Positions 13,928-24,984 of a stretch of DNA of 64,000 bases are shown piece by piece. Both the position numbers and the translations under genes were made by a program. Positions within the stretch are counted from its first letter, which is position 1, and the number at the start of each line of letters is the position of its first letter. Under the pieces are notes generated by a model. The model ran no database searches, was not told the origin of the DNA, and was given only the letters and a program-made list of their open reading frames with translations. The stretch is taken from positions 1-64,000 of the forward strand of contig JAMFTG010000553.1 in assembly GCA_023974075.1 (NCBI GenBank). The letters run 5' to 3'. This DNA is from Chaenocephalus aceratus (taxonomy: Eukaryota > Chordata > Actinopteri > Perciformes > Channichthyidae).

Positions 13928-14558
13928 AGTAGTATTAATAATCCTGTTTCAATCACATTAGTATGCATTAAAAGTGACAGGTGACACACCCCCAATTATT
14001 CAAATGAGCTAAGTCCCGCCTCCCATCGTTCGAGATCCTTTGATGTGAGGGGTGAGGTGTTATAACAGGTAGGTGTGAAAAGCCCCCCTGTGTAGTGCCT
14101 TTGTTGTCTAATCATTTGATGTGTTGATAAGGCAGTCTCTTTGAAGTTATGCTGTATGGCCCCTGTCCCCGCACACCCCTTTGTAGTCTAATCCTTTGAT
14201 GTGAGGGGTTGAGATGTTATAACAGGTAGGTGTGATATAAACCTCTGATGTTAATCTAGGTGTTGATTAAGGCAGTCTCTTTGAAGTTATGCGTGAGACT
14301 GTCTTCCCCCTGTCCCCTCAGAGCCCTTTGTTGTCTAATCTAATTAGCGTTTGATGTTTTCCCTTTGATGTGAGAGTTGAGTGTTATAACAGGTAGGTGT
14401 GATATAAGCATCTGATGTTAATCTAGGTGTTGATTAAGGCAGTCTCTTTGAAGTTATGCGTGAGGACTGTCTGCCCCCTGTCCCCTCAGAGCCCTTTGTT
14501 GTCTAATCTAATTAGCCTTTGATGTGTGCCCTTTGATGTGAGGGTTGAGGGTGTTATA
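13928..14558. repeat. left terminal inverted repeat with subterminal tandem repeats
   Basis: After the terminus, GAGCTAAGTCCCGCCTCCCA is followed by about three repeats of 125-200 bp built of 'ctctgatgttaatctagg', 'gcagtctctttgaagttatg' and 'ttgtctaatctaattagc'. The same blocks occur inverted at 24060-24600. The repeats may be binding sites for a terminal or replication protein of the parent element; that role is inferred. Confidence 0.85.
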
Positions 14559-15438
14559 ACCAACCTGATCTCACCAGAATGTGTGACTCCACCACGACTC
14601 CTTAACACCGCATTGCGTGGTGGTGTCACGAAACTTTGTTACATTTACGTGTCTGCACCACGCAAACAACCCCAATGTAAAGTGAATGAGGCTCTTTTGT
14701 CGTGGTGCACACACGCATTTCTACAACGTCCTGCAGTGAGCTTTTATTCTATACAACGTTTTTTAAATCTACTTTATAGCTTGTAGTAACTCACGGGAGG
14801 CTTCTTTTATTTTATTTGTATTCATAATAATTTTTATTTTTCGTCAGAATGTATTATGGTGCATTAGTTACGAATTTTTGTTCTCAAAAAATAGTGCATT
14901 GTGTGTAATACAACTGTGATTTTTATTAAATTAGTTAGTTTTTTAAGGAAGGCAGAGCTTCAGCTGTGTCCAATAGATTGTTCCCTTTAGTTAACGTTTT
15001 TTAAAAGAAAATTATATTCCGATTTGATCATGTCCCCTTTATTGTATTACGGAGAGCAATGTGAGCGTCCCTTTCCCATTGGCTAACGGAGGATTTTACC
15101 CCGGAAGTAAGTATACTCCTTACTGTCGATTGATTTTACAGTGCTATCTGCACTACTCATCAACTCAAAAACACCAGATTATCCTTGTTGATTACACAAC
15201 ATTGATTGGTTTAAATTGTGTACAAGCTTTTGTAATTTTCCCCTTCGATTCGGAGAAACAAACATTTGTTCAGTTTAGGATGGCCGAAGACACTACCCAG
15301 AATCCTCAGCTATCGTTTGGACTAGACCATGTGCTTGCTTGACAATGTTGAAGTTTACGCTGAGCGACAAACAGCATTTTGAAATGGAATGAAACCCATC
15401 GACGGCACACTATTCAAAACAGGAATCGAACGTCTCCT

Positions 15439-15471
15439 ACCCCCCCCCCCCCCCCCCCCCCCCCCTCCCCC
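15439..15471. repeat. poly-C tract
   Basis: About 27 consecutive C bases followed by CTCCCCCC; length in the assembly is likely unreliable. Confidence 0.9.
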
Positions 15472-15479
15472 CTTAGGTC

Positions 15480-16680
15480 CAAGGCTCCTCCAACAGTGCA
15501 ACACAATAAAACAGATATAAACAGAAAAAATAGTGCAAGTCAATACAAAAAGAAAAATAGTAAAAAGTGAAATCGTGGCAATAAGAGAAAACTGTTATAG
15601 ACTCTATATACTGTACAAGTGATTGGAATAGATATATTAGACAAATCATTTCTAAGTAGCAGCCAGATGAATGTTATGGATGTTATTTCAAAGTTCAGGT
15701 GTTTAATAGTCTATGGCCTGTGGGATGAAACTGTCCCTGAGTCTGGTGGTTTTGGTCCGGATGTAAGATAAGATAAGATAAGATGGTACTTTATTGATCA
15801 CAATTTGGGACATTGTTTTTGTTGCAGCAGCATAAAAGACAAGGCATTTTACAATAAAACAAAACCACAAATAAACAAGAATAGAAAGAAATGAAAAGAA
15901 AATAGAAAATATACAGTGTTGAAATAGAAAACATACATGTAGATATTATATATGCAAATATACATATTCAAAAATATATGACAATGGAATATGGAATATA
16001 AAATATTGAACAGATTATATATGTGTACAATGTACAGCGAGTTTGTATTAGAGAAAACTATGGAGCAGAGAGTTCTCTTGTTATTGCAGTGGGCAGGAAT
16101 GTGTTCCTGTATGGGTCCTTGTGACAGCGGAGCTGCAGCAGTCTGTTGGAGAAGGAGCTCCGTTGACTGTCCAGCTGCAGGTGGAGAGGATGGGGTGGGT
16201 TATCCATCATGGACAACAGCCTGTTCAGTGTCCTCCTCTCCACCACAGCTTCAAAGGGGTCCAGCTTGATGCCGATGACAGATCCAGCTTCCTGATCAGT
16301 TTATTGATCCTGCTGGTGTCACCGGCTCTGATGCTGCCCCCCCCCCAGCAGACCGCAGCAAAGAAGAGTGCACTGGCCACAACAGACTAGAAGATCTCCA
16401 GCATCTTGCTGCACACGTGGAAGGATCTCACTCAGCTTCCTCAGAAAATAGAGTCTGCTCATCCCCTTCTTGTACACAGCTTCAGTGTTGATCCTCCAGT
16501 TCAGCCCATAAGTGCACTCCCAGGTACTGTAGTCCTCCACAACAGCCACATCCTCTCCTAGAATGCGGCTGTTGTGCCAGACGGCAGCCGACAGAACAGT
16601 TGTGGCTGGGGTGATGGGGTCTTTTATAATCCTGAGGCTTTCTTTAAGGTTAACCAGGTATTTTTTACTCCACTCCATTT
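15480..16680 (-). mobile_element. Rex1/CR1-like LINE 3' fragments
   Basis: Minus-strand LINE sequence. Around 15765-15790 it has the 3' end AATAAAGTACC followed by (ATCTT)n, typical of this fish LINE family. 15480-15763 resembles another piece of the same 3' UTR, suggesting two adjacent fragments. Coding remnants lie at 16319-16678. Confidence 0.7.
16319..16678 (-). pseudogene. LINE reverse-transcriptase C-terminal region
   Basis: A 119-codon frame contains LNWRINTEAVYKKGMSRLYF followed by LRKLSEILPRVQQ, the conserved 'NTEAVYKKGQSRLYFLRRL' region downstream of the RT domain in Rex1/CR1-type fish LINEs. The upstream VWHNSRILGEDVAVVEDY-type segment fits 'Y.YLG..IDN.LNW'. The RT core with FADD-like catalytic residues is absent. 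Confidence 0.7.
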
Positions 16681-16829
16681 ATTTTAGTTACCTTACAAAT
16701 TCTGATTAATGATGTGAAATATAAACAACCCTTAAAGCAGACTTTAGTTACACCTGAGTAAAATTCAGGGAAGGTGATTGTCAAGCTGCAAACAATCAGG
16801 AGAGATATTTGATTGGAGGACTGGCTTAT

Positions 16830-16995
16830 CTAAAAGCCAGTTGAGTAGCACTTGAAATGTTTGGCTCTATGAAACCTGATGTTACTTTATGATTCTGTTT
16901 TCTTCAAGCTTGTATTTTGTGGTCGAATGAACTTATTGTGAGTCGCTATTGGATAAAGCGTCAGCTAAATGCAATGTAATGTAATGTAATGATTG
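16830..16995 (+). repeat. LINE/SINE 3' tail with (TAATG)n end
   Basis: Contains AAAGCCAGTTGAGTAGCACT, GTCGCTATTGGATAAAGCGT and a (GTAAT)n run. The same block with better conservation is at 46590-46780 behind a LINE coding fragment. Confidence 0.8.
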
Positions 16996-18480
16996 TTGGT
17001 GCTTGAGAAGACTAAATATGTATCTGCAGATCCCTATAAAGTATATACACTACTCGTTATTCTCTACAAATAGTTAATTAAAAACTGTATATAATTGCTA
17101 TTTTGGACATCCCTTTTCAAGATTCAATATTACTCTAAACGTGTAATAACGTGCTTTAACCAGTAGGTGGTTTGGGTTAAAAAGCTGTCAAGTTTACAGT
17201 GTTAACAAAATTAAAATATACTGCTGTTTCTGGTTTAGTTTACGACTGATATATTTAGTTATTGTTTTGATATTTGTAACACAAAAGCGATGGAAAAACC
17301 CCACAGCAACACAGAAAAGATGGTCTTAACATAACCCAGTCGTCTAGTAGTTAATAAAAAACAATAATATCAAAACAAATTATTACTACTAACTTTATTG
17401 TGAAATTAAAACAGAACGGTAAAAGAATAGTTTCCGGTCTATTCTGAGCCAGATCTCTGTAGATAAATACAAATACAGAACTACGACAGATGTGTAATAT
17501 TTAATGCAGCCAAACCATTATTACAATGCATCATGTGATGACTTTCAAAGAGTAAGCAAGCACTGCTGAATATAAAGTATGATTTATCTTTTCCGAAACG
17601 TTTTTTTCATGGAATGCAGTCAACCAATCACAGAGCTTGAGGCAAACACAGACAATAGCTGAGGATTCTGGGTAGTGTAGTGTTCTTCGGCCATCCTAAA
17701 CTGAACAAATATTTGTTTTCTCCGAATCGAAGGGGAAAATTACAAAGCATTGTACACAATTTAAACCAACCAATGTTGTGTAATCAACAAGGATAATCTG
17801 GTTGTGTTTGAGTTGATGAGTAATGCAGATATCACTGTAAAATCAATCGACAGTAAGGAGTATACTTACTTCCGGGTTGTTAAAATCCTGCGTATCCAAT
17901 GGGAATGGACGCTCACATTGCTTCTCCGTAATACAATAAAGGGGACATGATCAAATCGGACTATAATGTTCTTTTAAAAAACGTTAACTAAAGGGAACAA
18001 TCTATTTGGCACAGCTGAAGCTCTGGCCTCCTTAAAAAACTAACTAATTTAATAAAATCACAGTTGCATTACCCACAATGCACTGTTTTTTGAGACCAAT
18101 ACATTCGTAACTAATGCACCATAATACATTCTGACGAAAAATAAAATTATTATGAATACAAATAAAATAAAAGAAGCCTCCCGTGAGTTACTACCAAGCT
18201 ATTAAAGTAGATTTTAAAAACGTTTTATAGAATAAAAGCTCACTGCAGGATGTGGTAGAAATGCGTGTGTGCACCACGACAAAGGAGCCTCATTCACTTT
18301 ACATTGGGGTTGTTTGCGTGGTGCAGACACGTAATTGTAACAAAGTTCGTGACTCCACCACGCAATGCAGTGTTAAGGAGTCGTGGTGGAGTCACGCATT
18401 CTGATGAGATCAGGTTGGTTTATAACAGGGCAGGTGGATTTCACCACCGGTGTGTTATAAGCCTCTGATGTTAATCTAGG

Positions 18481-19556
18481 GCTGCAGTCGGATAGTTTAA
18501 AAATCAGCTCCTAAGTTCTAACCCTATCGTCTATTCCTGACCTCTGAGTGAAACGTACGGGTTAAGGGATAGTGGATAGGAGAATTCAAAGGCCTTAGGA
18601 GAAGAGACTGCGGTACTTTAGGAGAATCCGACTGCACCTTTCACCTATCCGACGTTGTTTATGATGCGCCAGCGGACGTCATTGTGTGCGTCTGCTGCTG
18701 TGGGGGAAACCATGGACACACAGTTTTCTATACAGCGGGACTACAACATGGATGTTTAATAAGAACGAGGGACTACTGTGAACTCATCTAGAGGACTTGC
18801 ACCGTGCTCTGATGCTGCTGCTTTGATTTATGAACGTGGACAACAGAGAAACATATTCTTCGGACCAAACTTGGAATTGAAATAAAAAAGGAAAGTGAAA
18901 CTTATGCTCGTCACCCTCTCCCTCCGGTCCACATTACTACAAATGATCCCAATACGTATTGATTGTATGAACTAAAGATCTTAAAAACTCAATACAGATG
19001 TATTTATTATAAACGTTAGTCCTTAACATCTATCAGTGTGTATATCACCATTCAAACAATCTTTAAAAGTTGATACAAACCCCACACAGCTCAGTAGTAA
19101 AGACCGAAATGTTGACTTTATTGATTAATTTCAGTGAAAACTAACGTTCATATTTCTCTTTTGATTATAATTACTGATGAACGTTCAAAACAAAGCACTT
19201 TGGCAACTTACCACCTATGTTTTAAAAAGCTTAATAAGCACCGTAACTTTCATGATATCATTTCTCGGTCATAATCGGTTGTTTCCGTGAACGGCCGACT
19301 GTTGATTGAGTGACAGCAAAATGCTGCGGCTGCAAGGCATTGTGGGGCAGCCTTTTCGCTTCTCCTGTCGGTTAGGGAGGTCCCGTGGTTCCTAAGCTAA
19401 AGGAGGTTATAAAGGAAGTTTGAAACCTCCTTTCCTTCATTCTCATCATTCTAGAGAGAATTCAAACGGGCACTTATCATGGCTGCCACTGAGGGACTTC
19501 CGGTCATTTCACTCCTTTAGGAAGGTCCTAAGCTAAATGGACTATTCGACTTCAGC
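18481..19556. mobile_element. nested inverted-repeat DNA transposon (~1.08 kb), class unclear
   Basis: GCTGCAGTCGGATAGTTTAA at 18481 is imperfectly inverted by AAATGGACTATTCGACTTCA at the right end. CTAGG (18476-18480) and CTCGG (19557-19561) may be a 5-bp duplication. It splits the 'taatctaggtgtctctttga' subterminal repeat of the Polinton-like element, so it is younger. No coding frame. Confidence 0.65.
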
Positions 19557-19765
19557 CTCGGTGTCTCTTTGAAGTTATGCATGAGACTGTCTAGCCCCAC
19601 CCCCTCACAGGCCCAGGCCTCTCACCCTTTCTCCACCCCTTCCTGTCACACGATATGAGGCCAGCAGATAGTGGGGGGTTGGAAATAGATGAAAAAAGAA
19701 ATAAGCTCAAACTAAATAACAAGCCAGTCATTTCCACTCACCAAGTCACCTTTAAAAAAAAAAAA

Positions 19766-20265
19766 ATGGCCAAGAGACGCCTCGATATGGGTTTTAATCA
19801 GCGAGACGCTGTGACAACTTACCGCAATCCGTCCGGAGCGCCAATCAAGAAAAGGATGCAGTATCTGTGCCGGGTTCAGACGCCTCCAGCCGAAGAAACT
19901 TCATGAATAATGGACTCTGAAAAAATGGCGATGTTTGGGGTTATGTATTCAACTATATGGCGAATGAACTGCATTTCTACAATCTGAAGAATGGAGAAGC
20001 GTATGGACCCCGTAGTGTTAAAGCGACACTGACCTCAACAGATTGGGCTGTGTTAACTCTGGTGTCTTCCAGAGATCTCCACGCAACCACTGTATCGGAA
20101 GAAGTAGTGCATCAAGAAACCACCGTGGAACCAGCGGTGTACCAAGACATTTGCAGTAAAAAGCAAAGAAACGCAGACAGCATTGCAAGATCAAAGAAGA
20201 GTTTGCACCGCTGCCCCTCAATGTGGAGGAAGAAGAAGGAGATATTCCCCCGCCACCAGAAGTAA
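19766..20265 (+). pseudogene. unknown element gene, left-arm copy
   Basis: Starts MAKRRLDMGFNQRD at an AAAAAATGG context. After about 47 codons a frame change leads into a second frame (19957-20265), ending in a basic, Lys/Ser-rich tail. The same gene lies inverted in the right arm (23396-23895), where different positions are broken. The pair therefore shows a real coding unit of roughly 170 residues carried in the terminal repeats. No domain was recognised. A stop near 19905 and the frame change suggest decay. Confidence 0.5.
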
Positions 20266-20465
20266 GAAGAGTCCTGACAAGCACCGTATGGGAAAACTAA
20301 AAGCGGACCATCGGGGCGATGGTATTACCACGCAAGCCGTTGGGTGACGCTGGGGAAGGACCCCTCTGATGATTTTTGTTTTGGAGTATTTCAACTCTAC
20401 ATTGCAGTGTTTTTCAGACATCTTGTGGGTGCCTCTGACTGCTTGGCTGAAAAACGATTGATGGA

Positions 20466-20925
20466 AAAGCTACAAAGCTTAAAGAACTTTTTAAACAGAG
20501 TCAGACATCGATGGACATTATACTGGTTGAAAAAAGACTCTCACTTTTGCAGAGGACTCCGCCTCCCCACTCAACATAACAAGTCAAACCCTCCTCACCA
20601 GATAATTTAAAACGAAGGACCCCTCAAAGAAAAGCATTGTGTTTTCTACCTATGTAAAAGAGCGGGGTTGTCTTACGAAAATGTGTTATCTCTGTATCAA
20701 GATGATGTGTTAAAAATAAATGTTGTGAAAATACCAACGGTGTGAGGAGACGTCATTAAAGACACTCATTTTAACCACAGTGTTTGTTCTCTACAAATGT
20801 TTAAAGATTGTTACAAAATGTAAAAAAAAAAAAAAAAAAATACTATATTATGTGGATAGTATATTATTAGATACTTAAAAATGTTATGTTTTTTCTGTTT
20901 ACAGTAGAGACCCTGTGTGCAGAAG
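20466..20925. other. unique interior of the Polinton-like element, no gene recognised
   Basis: The left arm ends at about 20420. The frame 20344-20610 crosses the arm boundary and shows no recognisable domain. A 19-base A run lies at about 20822. Confidence 0.4.
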
Positions 20926-21845
20926 AAATCTACTCAAACAGAGTACTTCATGGTAATGGTCAGCTTTTTAAACACAAACGTGTATCTTTCAGTAACTTTC
21001 TGAGAGAATGTAAGCATAAATCTGTCAAATGTTCAAAACAGCCTTGTTTCAATGAAATAGCCTCAAATAACAAAACCTGCCATTAAGAGTCAGATGCTTG
21101 ACGAAATCTAATAAAACAGAGTACTTTATGGTAGTGGTCAGCTTTGAAAAGGAAAAGTGTATCTTTTGCTAACTTTTTTGAGAGAGAGAATTAAGCATAA
21201 ATCGTCAAATGTCAAAAACAGCCTTGTTTCACTGAAATCGCCTCAAAATCACAAACTGCCATTAAGAGTCCGATTCCTTAACGAAAATCTACTGATACAA
21301 GTACTTCATTATCTACTTTTCAGCTTTTAAAAGAAAAGTGTATCTTCGCTAACTTTTTGAGAGAATATAGCATAAATCGGTCAAATGTTCAAAAACAGCC
21401 TTGTTCACTGAAATAGCCTCAAAATCACAAACTGCCCATTAAGAGTACTATCTCTTAACGAAATCTACTGACACCAAAGTACTTAATTATCTACTTTTCA
21501 GCTTTAAAAAGGAAAAGTGTATCTTTCGCTAACTTTTGAGAGAATTAAGCCATTAAACTGTCAAATGTTCAAAACAGCCTTGGTTTAACTGAAATAGCCT
21601 CAAAATCACAAACTGCCCATTAAGAGTCAGAATCCTAACGAAATCTACTCAAACAGAGTTACTTCATGGTAGTGGTCAGCTTTTATACACAAAAGTGTAT
21701 CTTTCAGTAACTGTCTCAGAGAATGTAAGCATAAATCTGTCAAATGTTCAACAACAGCCTTGTTTCACTGAAATAGCCTCAAAATCACAAACTGCCATTA
21801 TTAAGAGTCAGATGCTTTACGAACTCTAATAAAACAGAGTACTTC
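20926..21845. repeat. five-copy ~178-bp tandem repeat (plus partial sixth)
   Basis: Unit starts of the GAAATCTACTCAAACAGAGT type lie at 20926, 21103, 21282, 21460, 21639 and 21818, a period of 177-179 bp. Each unit carries GTGTATCTTTC, GTCAAATGTTCAAA and CTGAAATAGCCTCAAAATCA. Units 1 and 5, and the starts of 2 and 6, resemble each other most, suggesting a four-unit higher-order pattern. Confidence 0.92.
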
Positions 21846-21901
21846 TACAGATGACTCATCCCACTCAACGCAATAAGTCCCACCCCACTCAGAAAGAATC
21901 A

Positions 21902-21908
21902 TATAAAA
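21902..21908 (+). promoter_or_regulatory. possible TATA box
   Basis: TATAAAA about 42 bp before the ATG at 21950, immediately after the tandem-repeat array. The position is compatible with a core promoter for the downstream frame; no other evidence. Confidence 0.35.
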
Positions 21909-21949
21909 ACTAAGGACCCCACTAAGACGAGCGTCGGAAAAAACTAGCC

Positions 21950-22915
21950 ATGGATCTGAGAAAAACCAAGTCTGATGTAGCATCCCCTTATTATCACCAG
22001 GAAAACGGATATGGGCTTAATGACTGGATGTTACAAAGTAGGGGAGAGGATGTTCCCGAAGAAGAGCTCTCCTCTATATCAATCCATGTAAGGTCTTTAG
22101 GACAAAAGAGGACCATGATAACATGACATATGAAGAATATCTTTCTTAAAAGATGGTATTATAGATAACCTTTATCGAAACAGTATATCTCATACCACTC
22201 GCCAAGATCGCAAACGACAATTAGCAGAAAAGAAAAGAAAAAGTAAAGAACAACGAAGAAAAAGCTAAATGAAAAGGAGAAGAAAATGAAAGCAAACGCA
22301 GAATGCGAATGAAAAGAAAAGGGGCAAAAGGACGGAAAACGAAAAAAGACAAAAAGAAGGAAGGTGAAAAGAAAAGGAACAAAGTGAAGAAATGTAAACT
22401 AGAGGATGCTGATGGTGTTGTAGAGCCATTACCAGATCATAATAATCTTATAGATCATCTACCGCTAACCGACTGCTGCGAATGTGTTGAACAAATACCA
22501 AAAGCAATGGCAGAGCTTTGCTTCAGTATAATGAGAGAAAAAACGCGATACTATGGAATTGCCCAAATTGCCAGAAGACATGTATTAAAAGACTGTTGGA
22601 GGATCTCTATTCTAGTATCGGTTGTCATTACATCGAAGGATACGCCAAAACGTGTGACGACATAGACAAAGCTTTTGAAGACAATTATATGGTACCTGTC
22701 CTTACAGCTAAACAAATCCTACGCTAGGTATTCAACAGACCACAAGAAGCACAAGAAGCCCCAGAAAGGATTACATTCAGAGCTAATAATGGTGAAACCG
22801 AAGAAGAAGCAAAGCAGATTATAATCGTTAATGAAAGGATAGAGAATTTGCATGTGATGTTAATGCATTTATCTGATATAAAAAATGCATTCGTTATACT
22901 TCCAAGAGACTCCTA
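21950..22915 (+). pseudogene. unknown element gene(s), Lys-rich then Cys-containing
   Basis: An ATG at 21950 opens about 55 codons (MDLRKTKSD...). After stops and frame changes, a very basic Lys/Arg-rich stretch runs at 22200-22400. At 22518-22727 is a frame with NCPNCQKTC, a possible C-x2-C-x4-C metal site, continuing in another frame to about 22915 (LHVMLMHLSDIKNAFVIL). This looks like one broken gene of about 300 codons. No family was recognised. It is the main unique coding content left in the Polinton-like element. Confidence 0.4.
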
Positions 22916-23146
22916 AACATCTACTTGGGCTGTGTGAATTGAACGATTAAAACCGATCACTGTAAATGAAACGCGGAGAGAAGCAGCAGTGCAAATCGTT
23001 AAGTCTATTACCTTGTATGCACTACGATATTAACTTGGTAAATGTAATGTGTTTTTATGAAAATGTGTTGAATATTGTGTTTTCAATTAAACAACCATTA
23101 CAAATGAAAATGTGTTTTATTTTCTGCTTTCATATATAGTAATAGT

Positions 23147-23280
23147 ATTGTAAACGAAACATTTAAAGTGTATCATGTGCTCTCATTGTATGCTCTGTTT
23201 TTGACACAAAGATCCATTACATCTAAAAACAGAGCATACAATGAGAGCACATGATACACTTTAAATGTTTCGTTTACAAT
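23147..23280. repeat. perfect 56-bp hairpin with 22-nt loop
   Basis: 23147-23202 is the exact reverse complement of 23225-23280, with no mismatch across 56 bases. The right half abuts the inner end of the right 1.4-kb arm. The surrounding arms are about 90% identical by eye, so this perfect palindrome is younger, maintained by conversion, or an assembly product. Confidence 0.95.
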
Positions 23281-24652
23281 CTGAAAAACCCTGCATGTAG
23301 AGTTGAAATATTCCAAAACAAAATCATCAGAGGGGTCCTTCCCTTATCACCAAACGGCTTGCGCGGGGTAATACCATCGCCCCGATGGTCCGCTTTTAGT
23401 TTCCCATACGGTGCTTGTCAGGACTCTTCTTACTTCTGGCGGCGGGGGAATATCTCCTTCTTCTTCCTCCACATTGAGGGGCAGCGGTTGCAAACTCTTC
23501 TTTGATCTCGCATGCTGTCTGTGTTTCTTTGCTTTTCTTTGCAAATATCTTGTTCACCGCTGGTTCCACGGTGGTTTCTTGATGCACTACTTCTTCCGAT
23601 AAGGTGGTGACGTGGAGATCTCTGAAGACACCAGAGTTAACACAGCCCAATCTGTTGAGGTCAGTGTCGCTTTAACACTACGTGGGTCCATACGTTTCTC
23701 CATTCTTCAGATTGTAGAAATGCAGTTCATTCGCCATATAGTTGAATACATAACCCCAAACATCGCCATTTTTCAGAGTCCATTCTTCAAGTTCTTTGGC
23801 TGGAGGCGTCTGAACCCGGCACAGATACTGCATCCGTTTCTTGATTGGCGCTCCGGACAGATGGCGGTAAGTTGTCACAGGCGTCTCTTGGCCATTTTTT
23901 TTTTTTTTTGAAAGGTGACTTGGTGAGTGGAAATGACTGGCTTGTTATTTTAGTTTGGGCGTATTTCTTTTTTCAACTATTTCCACCCCCCACTATCTGC
24001 TGGCCTCATATCGTGTGAAAGGAAGGGGTGGAGAAAGGGGGGAGGGCCTGGGCTATGAGTGGGCGGGGGCTAGACAGTCTCACGCATAACTTCAAAGAGA
24101 CACCTAGATTAACATCAGAGGCTTATAAACACACCGGTGTGAAATCACACTGCCTGTTATAAACACCTCAACCCTCACATCAAAGGGCAAACATCAACGC
24201 TAATTAGATTAGACAACAAAGGGCTCTGAGGGGACAGGGGGCAGACAGTCTCACGCATAACTTCAAAGAGACTGCCTAATCAACACCTAGATTAACATCA
24301 GAGGCTTTATATCACACCTACCTGTACAACAACTCAACCCTCACATCAAAGGGCAAACATCAAGGCTAATTAGATTATACCAACTCTGAGGGGGACAGGG
24401 GGGCAGACAGTCTCACGCATAACTTCAAAGAGACTGCCTTAATCAAACACCTGTTATAACACCTCACCCCTCACATCAAAGGATCTCGAACAAAAGGGAG
24501 GCGGGACTTAGCTCTTAAACATAAGTGTTACCCCTCCATCAAGAATCTCGACAATGGGAGGCGGGACTTAGCTCATTTGCATAATCGGGGGCGTGTCATC
24601 TGTCACTTTTCATGCATACTAATGTGATTGAAACAGGATGATTAATACTACT
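23279..24652. repeat. right terminal inverted repeat of the Polinton-like element
   Basis: Inverted counterpart of 19557-20420, 18425-18480 and 13928-14558. It is uninterrupted here, so it gives the unbroken arm structure: inner gene copy (23396-23895, minus), then subterminal repeats (24060-24480), then the terminus. Confidence 0.88.
23396..23895 (-). pseudogene. unknown element gene, right-arm copy
   Basis: Inverted duplicate of 19766-20265. The ATG at 23895 follows a T/A homopolymer. Frames 23878-23678 and 23650-23396 cover the two halves and are longer than in the left arm, with the break falling near 23670. It shares GAPIKKRMQYLCRVQTPPA with the left copy. No known family; the basic C-terminal part suggests nucleic-acid binding, which is inference only. 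Confidence 0.5.
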
Positions 24653-24658
24653 GGCTTA

Positions 24659-24984
24659 GCTTTGCATATACTAAAAACAAGGGGAAATAGCTAGCCTGCT
24701 TCTATTTGAAGGTAACATAATATGACTTCCAGCTCCTCTGAGTCACACATATTAACACGTTACAATAAGACAATATGTGTGACAGTGAGGTTGCTCGGTC
24801 CCCAGTTCTAAGGAAGTCCCAAAGCTTGGTGTGAATGCACTGTAGTTCTTCATCCTGTGTGTGTAATTGATTGATTACTTGATGTCACAATCCCTAACGT
24901 TTCTGCTCTTCAGTGCTGTGGTTGATCTTGGAGACTTTTAAATAATGTGCCTACCATGACAGATTTTAATTTGAGTCCCTCAAG
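24659..24984. other. intergenic, nothing recognised
   Basis: Host sequence between the Polinton-like element and an L2 tail. One short palindromic motif (ACACATATT...AATATGTGT) occurs at about 24747-24782. Confidence 0.4.

Larger units (their letters stand above)
14559..18421. mobile_element. fold-back element with ~765-bp arms, nested in the Polinton-like element
   Basis: AACCAACCTGATCTCA at 14559 is inverted at 18421. The arms (about 14559-15320 and 17655-18421) match nearly throughout, for example CCGAAGACACTACCCAGAAT against its inverse at 17665-17690. Both flanks retain TATAAC, the interrupted subterminal repeat. The spacer carries a poly-C run, LINE sequence and a LINE/SINE tail. No transposase was found in the arms; the frame at 15061-15342 has no recognised domain and is probably accidental. 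Confidence 0.85.
13928..24652. mobile_element. large TIR element with 6-bp target duplication; Polinton/Maverick-like remnant
   Basis: The ends AGTAGTATTAATAATCC (13928) and GGATGATTAATACTACT (24652) are inverted, and GGCTTA flanks both sides (13922-13927 and 24653-24658). A 6-bp duplication with 5'-AGT termini and very long inverted repeats is characteristic of Polinton/Maverick elements. The inverted repeat is about 1.4 kb: 23279-24652 pairs with 13928-14558 plus 18425-18480 plus 19557-20420, once the nested insertions are removed. The net element is about 5.8 kb, short for the class (15-20 kb). No integrase, protein-primed polymerase, protease, ATPase or capsid gene was recognised, so it is probably internally deleted. 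The class assignment rests on structure only. Confidence 0.6.

Noticed and set aside
20926..21845. CRISPR-like array
   Set aside because: Units are contiguous ~178-bp copies without distinct repeats and unique spacers; the sequence is eukaryotic.
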